Below, in pieces: positions 58,923 to 64,000 of a stretch of DNA of 64,000 nucleotides. Source of the DNA: Aliiroseovarius sp. M344 (GTDB taxonomy: Bacteria > Pseudomonadota > Alphaproteobacteria > Rhodobacterales > Rhodobacteraceae). A program made the translations under genes and the position numbers. The stretch spans positions 1,984,001-2,048,000 of the forward strand of contig NZ_CP081153.1 of the NCBI RefSeq assembly GCF_025140835.1. Reading direction: 5' to 3'. The notes under the pieces were generated by a model. That model worked only from the letters and a program-made list of their open reading frames with translations, did not search any database and was not told the DNA's origin. The number at the start of each line of letters is the position of its first letter. Position 1 is the stretch's first letter.

Positions 58923-60071
58923 GTGAACATCGTAGGCAAGACGTCGGTCCGTACAGCGGCCCTTTGTGCGTTGGTCGTATCGCTTAGTGCTTGCGGCCTT
59001 CCCCGGACAGGGCCAAACAAAAGCGAATTGATCGCGCAGACGGGCGTTCAATCAAAAGATGCTATCACGGTTCTAGTTGACGATCATGTCACGCGGGCAA
59101 CAGCAGTCGTCCCGCCGCTGGGCTTCAGCAGTAATTTTGCCAATGCGCCGTTGGTTGGGTCAGATACTGTTCAGCCGGGCGACACGCTGGGTATTTCGAT
59201 CTGGGAAAATGTTGACAATGGCATTCTGACCACGGCTGGTGCGCCAGCGTCGCTTGAAGAGATGCAGGTCGACGGCTCAGGTTTCATTTTCATTCCTTAT
59301 GCAGGCCGGATTAAAGCTTCGGGCAACTCGCCCGAGACGATCCGCCGCGTGATCACCCGCAAACTGGCGGAACAAACGCCCGATCCGCAGGTCGTGGTGC
59401 GCCGCCTTGCCGGCGACGGATCCACCGTGACCATCACGGGCGCAGTTGGCGGTCAGGGTGTGTATCCGATTGAACGCCCCACCCGCACTCTAAATGCAAT
59501 GCTCGCCAAGGCTGGCGGCGTTGCCATTTCACCCGAAATTGCAAAGATCAAAGTGAACCGGGGATCTGAAACCGGCGAAGTTTGGTTCGAAGACCTTTTC
59601 GATCACCCGGAAACCGATATCGCCCTGCGCGGCGGTGACCGCATTCTGGTCGAAGAAGACACGCGCTCGTTTACAGCACTTGGTGCGACCGGCGGCCAAA
59701 GCCGTGTCCGATTTGAAACCCAAACCTTGTCTGCGATGGAAGCCATTGCACAGGTGGGCGGTTTGTCATCTTCCTCTGCTGATCCCAAAGGCGTGTTCAT
59801 CTTGCGCGATGAGGACGCAGACGTTGCCAATAATGTATTGGGCCGCCGCGACATTAGGGGAACGCAGCGCATGATCTATGTGCTGAACCTGACAGAACCC
59901 AACGGCATGTTCATGGCGCGTGATTTCATCATCCGTGACGGGGATACTGTATACGTGACCGAAGCGCCTTATACGCAATGGACCAAAGCTCTGTCCGCGC
60001 TGACCGGGTCACTGGCCACGGCAGGCTCGATCGCGTCGCTGAACCAGTCTTTGGCCGGGTCGTCCGATTAA
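58923..60071 (+). CDS. Polysaccharide export outer-membrane lipoprotein (Wza/KpsD type)
   Basis: 382 residues from GTG 58923, with AAGGAG 7 bases upstream; the ATG at 58902 lies before that site. Lipobox LSAC near 28-31 gives a lipidated Cys. PES domain with DTVQPGDTLGISIWENVD (about 80-97), VDGSGFIFIPYAGRIKASG, then SLBB-like repeats (TVTITGAVGGQGVYPI; ALGATGGQSRV). Forms the outer-membrane exit of a capsule export machine. Between KpsS-like and KpsC-like genes; kpsM/T/E are not in the window. Confidence 0.9.
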   Translation: MNIVGKTSVRTAALCALVVSLSACGLPRTGPNKSELIAQTGVQSKDAITVLVDDHVTRATAVVPPLGFSSNFANAPLVGSDTVQPGDTLGISIWENVDNGILTTAGAPASLEEMQVDGSGFIFIPYAGRIKASGNSPETIRRVITRKLAEQTPDPQVVVRRLAGDGSTVTITGAVGGQGVYPIERPTRTLNAMLAKAGGVAISPEIAKIKVNRGSETGEVWFEDLFDHPETDIALRGGDRILVEEDTRSFTALGATGGQSRVRFETQTLSAMEAIAQVGGLSSSSADPKGVFILRDEDADVANNVLGRRDIRGTQRMIYVLNLTEPNGMFMARDFIIRDGDTVYVTEAPYTQWTKALSALTGSLATAGSIASLNQSLAGSSD

Positions 60072-60084
60072 TCCCGAGGGCAAA

Positions 60085-62145
60085 ATGGCCCAACCACCTG
60101 ATATCGAGAAAGCCGCTGAAGGGTCGCCCCTTCGGCGGCTTTATGTTTACAACGGCGGCTTTCTGACCCAATCGCGCATCCGGCGCATCCTGACGCTGTC
60201 GGGTTGGGACGTGCGGGTGGGCCTTCCGAAAGACGGCGATCATGTCGGCACATGGGGCAAAAGCCCGACATCGGGTCGGGGCGAGGCCGTCGCCAACCGC
60301 CGCGACGCCCCTGTGATCCGGGTCGAAGACGCGTTTCTGCGATCCGTCCTGCCGGGCCGTTCCGGCGAGGCCCCTCTGGGTCTTTTGATCGACGATATGG
60401 GTGTTCATTTTGACAGTTCGCAACCCTCGCGGCTGGAACATATCCTTGCGACTGACCCATTGGACAACAGCGACACATTGCGGCGGGCGCGCGAAGCGAT
60501 GGACCGAATGCGCCACACGCATCTGTCAAAATACAACGCCTTTGACCCGGCCCTACCCGTCCCCGACGCGCCTTATGTGCTGGTGATTGACCAGACCCGC
60601 AATGATGCCTCGATCACTCATGCAGGCGCATCCGAAAACACATTTCGCGAGATGCTGGTTGCCGCGCGCCTCAACCACCCGGACGCACGCATCCTTATCA
60701 AGACCCATCCGGAAACCACACTGGGTCACCGTGATGGCCATTTCGGAACAGAAGATGAGAACGATCAGGTGCGTCTGATCTCCGATCCCGTCAGCCCGTG
60801 GGCGCTGCTGGACGGCGCGCAGGCGGTCTATACCGTCAGCTCCGGGTTGGGGTTCGAGGCGATCTTGGCGGGGCACAAACCCAATGTCTTCGGGCAGCCT
60901 TTCTACGCCGGCTGGGGCCTGACGGTAGACGAGCGGCCAGTTGATCGACGCCAGCGAAAGTTGACCCGCGCGCAATTGTTTGCGGGGGCGATGATCCTGT
61001 ACCCGACATGGTATGATCCCTATCGTGACGCGTTATGCGAGATCGAACAGGTGCTCGACACGCTGGACGCCCGCGCCCGCGCGTGGCGAGAAGACTACCG
61101 CGGTTATGTGGCCAGCGGCATGCGCCTGTGGAAACGTCGCCCATTGGCGCAGTTTTTCGCGGATGGTCCGGCGATGATCTTCGATGACAAGGCGGACCGT
61201 GCTGCCAAAGGGGCCAGCGATGTTCAGCGACCGCTGATGGTCTGGGCCGGGAAAGAGCAGCCTGCCCACCAAGCCCACACCCCCCTTTTGCGGATCGAAG
61301 ACGGGGTTCTGCGATCCCGTGGGCTGGGGGCCGAATTGGTTCCGCCCCTGTCGCTGGTCCGCGATGATCTTGGTATTTACTATGATCCAACCCGTGAAAG
61401 CCGTTTAGAGCGTTGGATCGCCGCCTCGACCACCCTGCCCGATCACGCCCGCGCGCGCGCCGAACGGCTGATCGGGTCAATCACATCGTCAGGCTTGGGC
61501 AAATACAATCTGGATCGTCCGCTGCCCGCCGACCTTGCCGACCTGCCGGTCGGTCGCAGAATATTGGTGCCGGGTCAGGTCGAAGATGATGCCTCGATCC
61601 GGTTGGGGACCGATATCGTCACCACAAACCTTGACCTGCTCCGCCGCACCCGGGCCGATAACCCGGACGCGACCCTCATCTACAAACCTCATCCGGATGT
61701 CGAAGCCGGGCTGCGCGCGGGCGCAATCCCGACCGACCAACTGCGCGATCTTGTGGATCTGGTGGCAGAAAACGCAGACCCGATCGGTCTGATCGATGCG
61801 GTCGACGAGGTTTGGACCATGACCTCCACCCTTGGCTTTGAAGCCTTGTTGCGGGGGTGCAAAGTCACCTGCCTTGGCGCGCCGTTCTACGCTGGCTGGG
61901 GGTTAACCACAGATTTGGGCGCGGTCCCCGACCGTCGCACCGCCCGCCCGGACCTGACCGCTTTGGCTCATGCCGTGTTGATAGATTATCCGCGATATCA
62001 CGACCCGGTGACCGGCACCGCCTGCCCGGTCGAGGTTGTGGTCGAGCGGCTGGCAACCGGAACGCCAACACGCGCCTCGCGGGGCACACGCATCTTGTCG
62101 AAATTGCAGGGACTTTTCGCCAGCTACGCCTATCTGTGGCGCTGA
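60085..62145 (+). CDS. Capsular polysaccharide protein KpsC-like (two Kdo-transferase modules)
   Basis: 686 residues, GAGGG before the ATG. Two tandem modules of similar plan (about 15-330 and 385-680), each with VEDAFLRSV or IEDGVLRSR, an RLEH/RLER segment, an IKTHPE or YKPHPD motif, and near-identical GFEAILAG / GFEALLRG followed by PFYAGWGLT. KpsC alternates beta-2,4 and beta-2,7 Kdo transfer to extend the capsule primer. The last 16 bases overlap the convergent ribD gene. Confidence 0.9.
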   Translation: MAQPPDIEKAAEGSPLRRLYVYNGGFLTQSRIRRILTLSGWDVRVGLPKDGDHVGTWGKSPTSGRGEAVANRRDAPVIRVEDAFLRSVLPGRSGEAPLGLLIDDMGVHFDSSQPSRLEHILATDPLDNSDTLRRAREAMDRMRHTHLSKYNAFDPALPVPDAPYVLVIDQTRNDASITHAGASENTFREMLVAARLNHPDARILIKTHPETTLGHRDGHFGTEDENDQVRLISDPVSPWALLDGAQAVYTVSSGLGFEAILAGHKPNVFGQPFYAGWGLTVDERPVDRRQRKLTRAQLFAGAMILYPTWYDPYRDALCEIEQVLDTLDARARAWREDYRGYVASGMRLWKRRPLAQFFADGPAMIFDDKADRAAKGASDVQRPLMVWAGKEQPAHQAHTPLLRIEDGVLRSRGLGAELVPPLSLVRDDLGIYYDPTRESRLERWIAASTTLPDHARARAERLIGSITSSGLGKYNLDRPLPADLADLPVGRRILVPGQVEDDASIRLGTDIVTTNLDLLRRTRADNPDATLIYKPHPDVEAGLRAGAIPTDQLRDLVDLVAENADPIGLIDAVDEVWTMTSTLGFEALLRGCKVTCLGAPFYAGWGLTTDLGAVPDRRTARPDLTALAHAVLIDYPRYHDPVTGTACPVEVVVERLATGTPTRASRGTRILSKLQGLFASYAYLWR

Positions 62146-63230
62146 CGCCAACGGTGCAGAATGTCGCCGCCGATGGCGCGTGTCTCGACCAGATCAAAGC
62201 GCGGGGCTTCGGCCAGCCGACCAATCCCCATCGCAGCAAGCGACGGCCGCCCTTCGGCCCCAAGCGCAACCCCAGCTGTGTAGCCCACAAGCTCGTCCAC
62301 CACCCCAGCGGACAAAAGCGACTCCGCAAGGCTGCCGCCGCCTTCGCAATAGAGGCGGGTCAAACCGCGATCGCCGAGCGCCTGCAAGACCGAAACCGGA
62401 TCCAGCGCGCCTTGGGTTTCGCCCGCTTCAATCATCTCTGCGCCGATCCCTGCCCAGGCTGACACCAGCTCTGGTGCCGCGCGGCGTCCATGGCAAATCC
62501 AGACCGGAATATCGCGGGCGGTCCGCGCCAGTTGACTGTCCAGCGGCAGATCCAGATGACGCGATAACACCACCCGGACCGGCTGATGTTCAACACCAAG
62601 CCCACGCACGGTCAGCGACGGATCATCCGCCCGCACGGTGCCCGCCCCAACCATCACAGCATCATGACTGGCGCGCATTGCATGGACATGGCGGCGTGCC
62701 TCATCCCCGGTGATCCACTGGCTGTCCCCCGACGCCGTTGCGATACGTCCGTCAAACGAACTGGCCAACTTCAGCGTGACCATCGGGCGTCCTCGCGTCA
62801 CGCGGGTCAGAAAACCAGCCAGATCGGCGCGGGCTTCGTCTGCGCACAGACCGACTTCGACCATGAGCCCGGCCTCGCGCAAAGCAGCGATACCACCGCC
62901 ATCCACGCGCGGGTCAGGGTCGCCAAGGGCCACAACCACCCGCGAAACCCCCGCCGCAATCAGAGCCGAAGCGCAAGGCGGCGTTTGTCCGTGATGGGCA
63001 CAAGGTTCCAATGTGACATAGGCGGTCGCACCGCGCGCCTGATCCCCGGCTTGCGCCAACGCCACCGTTTCCGCATGGGGCCGCCCGCCGGGTTGGGTCC
63101 ACCCTCGCCCGACAATCCGTCCGTCCCTGACGATCACACACCCCACAGCCGGGTTGGGCGCACAGCGGCCAAGACCCCGTCGCCCAAGCGACAGGGCCAG
63201 ACGCATATAGCGCGTGTCAGATTGGGTCAC
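62130..63230 (-). CDS. ribD: Bifunctional riboflavin deaminase/reductase RibD
   Basis: 366 residues. N-terminal cytidine-deaminase-like domain with HAETVAL and [12 protein letters not shown] (zinc His, catalytic Glu and two Cys), then a reductase domain ([32 protein letters not shown]). Two successive steps of riboflavin synthesis. Its start overlaps the nrdR stop by 4 bases; its end overlaps kpsC by 16 bases tail to tail. Confidence 0.95.
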   Translation of the reverse strand: MTQSDTRYMRLALSLGRRGLGRCAPNPAVGCVIVRDGRIVGRGWTQPGGRPHAETVALAQAGDQARGATAYVTLEPCAHHGQTPPCASALIAAGVSRVVVALGDPDPRVDGGGIAALREAGLMVEVGLCADEARADLAGFLTRVTRGRPMVTLKLASSFDGRIATASGDSQWITGDEARRHVHAMRASHDAVMVGAGTVRADDPSLTVRGLGVEHQPVRVVLSRHLDLPLDSQLARTARDIPVWICHGRRAAPELVSAWAGIGAEMIEAGETQGALDPVSVLQALGDRGLTRLYCEGGGSLAESLLSAGVVDELVGYTAGVALGAEGRPSLAAMGIGRLAEAPRFDLVETRAIGGDILHRWRQRHR

Positions 63231-63697
63231 TCGTCTTCTGGCGCGACGCCTGGACGAAGCTCGCTTACGAACTTGTCGAAGTCGTCTGCTGCCTGGAAGT
63301 TCTTGTAAACGCTCGCAAAACGCACGTAAGCGACGGTGTCGATCCGGGCCAGGCTTTCCATCACAATTTCACCAATGGTTTTTGATGGAATGTCGGTTTC
63401 ACCCATGCTTTCCAAGCGCCGCACAATGCCCGAAATCATCTGGTCAATGCGCTCCGGCTCAACCGGGCGTTTCTGCATCGAAATGCGGATCGAGCGTTCC
63501 AGCTTCTCGCGGTCGAAATCTTCGCGGCGACCGTTTGATTTCACCACCACGAGGTCGCGCAGTTGCACACGTTCATAGGTTGTAAACCGCCCCCCACACG
63601 CCGGACAAAATCTGCGCCTGCGTATGGCAACGTGATCTTCGGCCGGACGGCTGTCTTTCACCTGAGTATCAATATTTCCGCAAAACGGGCAGCGCAT
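63227..63697 (-). CDS. nrdR: Transcriptional repressor NrdR
   Basis: 156 residues. N-terminal zinc ribbon ([18 protein letters not shown], then [16 protein letters not shown]) and an ATP-cone (about 47-135) that senses ATP and dATP. Represses ribonucleotide reductase genes. Couples by overlap to ribD, the common nrdR-ribD arrangement. Confidence 0.96.
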   Translation of the reverse strand: MRCPFCGNIDTQVKDSRPAEDHVAIRRRRFCPACGGRFTTYERVQLRDLVVVKSNGRREDFDREKLERSIRISMQKRPVEPERIDQMISGIVRRLESMGETDIPSKTIGEIVMESLARIDTVAYVRFASVYKNFQAADDFDKFVSELRPGVAPEDE

Positions 63698-63747
63698 CGG
63701 CCTTCCTCTTCTCTGTTCGGACCTCGGTTTTTGGGTCTTTCGCCCAG

Positions 63748-63756
63748 TTATCCACA
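63748..63756 (+). promoter_or_regulatory. Single DnaA-box-like 9-mer
   Basis: TTATCCACA, an exact DnaA-box match, in the 217-base gap between nrdR and the dodecin gene. Only one copy is visible, so it may regulate a flanking gene or be chance; it is not evidence for an origin. Confidence 0.3.
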
Positions 63757-63914
63757 GGTACTATAGGCCAGCCTCTAGGTCTTGTGTAGTAGGAAATATG
63801 CGGCCCAACATGCGCCATAAGTTGGGGCAAGGGGGAAAGTTTGATTTCCCTTCCCCTGAAACCCATGCGCAGACTGAAGCACTGTGCCGCAAATTCAACA
63901 AAAAGGAGACTGAA

Positions 63915-64000
63915 CATGTCAGTTGCACGCGTAACCGAGATTTCTGCCACTTCATCGAAAAGCTTTGACGATGCCGTCGCAAAAGGCGTCGAGCGCGCTT
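63915..64000 (+). CDS. Dodecin family flavin-binding protein (start only)
   Basis: ATG 63915 with AAGGAG 7 bases upstream; 28 codons lie in the window and the frame continues beyond it. The visible start MSVARVTEISATSSKSFDDA is typical of dodecins, about 70-residue proteins that form a 12-subunit shell storing riboflavin or FAD. Its position beside ribD-nrdR fits flavin handling. Confidence 0.85.

Noticed and set aside
63748..63756. Origin of replication from a DnaA box
   Set aside because: Only a single 9-mer with no cluster, no AT-rich region and no dnaA or similar gene nearby.

Overview
The window looks like chromosomal DNA of a marine alphaproteobacterium of the Rhodobacterales (Roseobacter group). 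The evidence is a dmdA-acuI pair for dimethylsulfoniopropionate (DMSP) use, a circularly permuted two-piece tmRNA gene, a TrgA/TrgB/CysK tellurite locus, a tRNA-His without an encoded G-1, an alphaproteobacterial LexA box (GTTC-N7-GTTC) and many short Rhodobacterales-type conserved genes. Coding density is high, and many genes overlap by 1, 4 or 8 bases (ATGA or TGATG junctions). No insertion sequence, phage, CRISPR array or plasmid function was seen.

Region by region: 1-4.4 kb holds a small catabolic-looking group (AhpD-like protein, CMD protein, FAD monooxygenase, class V aminotransferase) beside a divergent Lrp regulator. 4.4-6.7 kb is tdh-kbl (threonine to glycine). A tRNA-Ser follows, then a long minus-strand run cfa, trgA, trgB, cysK, mscS-type channel, alaX (7.2-14.4 kb). 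14.7-16.8 kb has a second class V aminotransferase and an Hsp20. 16.9-21.3 kb is the DMSP block: DUF2182-DUF1326-dmdA-acuI in one direction and a GntR/FCD regulator in the other, with two copies of a TGTCNGACA operator between them. A CAP-domain protein, a dead copy of the GntR gene and a sulfotransferase follow. 23.5 kb is ssrA (tmRNA), and sspB, the ClpXP adaptor for ssrA-tagged proteins, lies 3 kb away beyond a chromate resistance pair. 27-33 kb has fumC with two small genes, a cytochrome P450 with a membrane hydrolase, ccdA and a tusA-like gene.

33-46.8 kb is mostly housekeeping: RNase E, penicillin-binding protein 1A, oligoendopeptidase F, a DksA-type zinc-finger protein, an oxidoreductase, rpoH, cardiolipin synthase and rluD. 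It also has a palindromic repeat element and a broken VPLPA-CTERM gene. 46.8-52.7 kb is more accessory: pentapeptide-repeat protein, sulfotransferase, tRNA-His, the SOS-controlled mmcB with a LexA box, a candidate structured RNA (possibly 6S-like), and a PQQ-type sugar dehydrogenase. 52.7-63.7 kb is a riboflavin region (nusB, ribH, ribB, ribE, ribD, nrdR) on the minus strand, split by a plus-strand capsule block (KpsS-like, Wza/KpsD-type lipoprotein, KpsC-like). The window ends in a dodecin gene, a flavin-binding protein next to flavin biosynthesis.

Most notable points: the DUF2182/DUF1326 pair co-transcribed with dmdA-acuI under an apparently autoregulated GntR protein; the structured RNA at 50.2 kb with its own promoter; the LexA box at mmcB; a RibB whose GTP cyclohydrolase II half has lost its zinc cysteines; rluD and its neighbour reading outward from overlapping start codons; and the palindromic element after the PBP1A gene.
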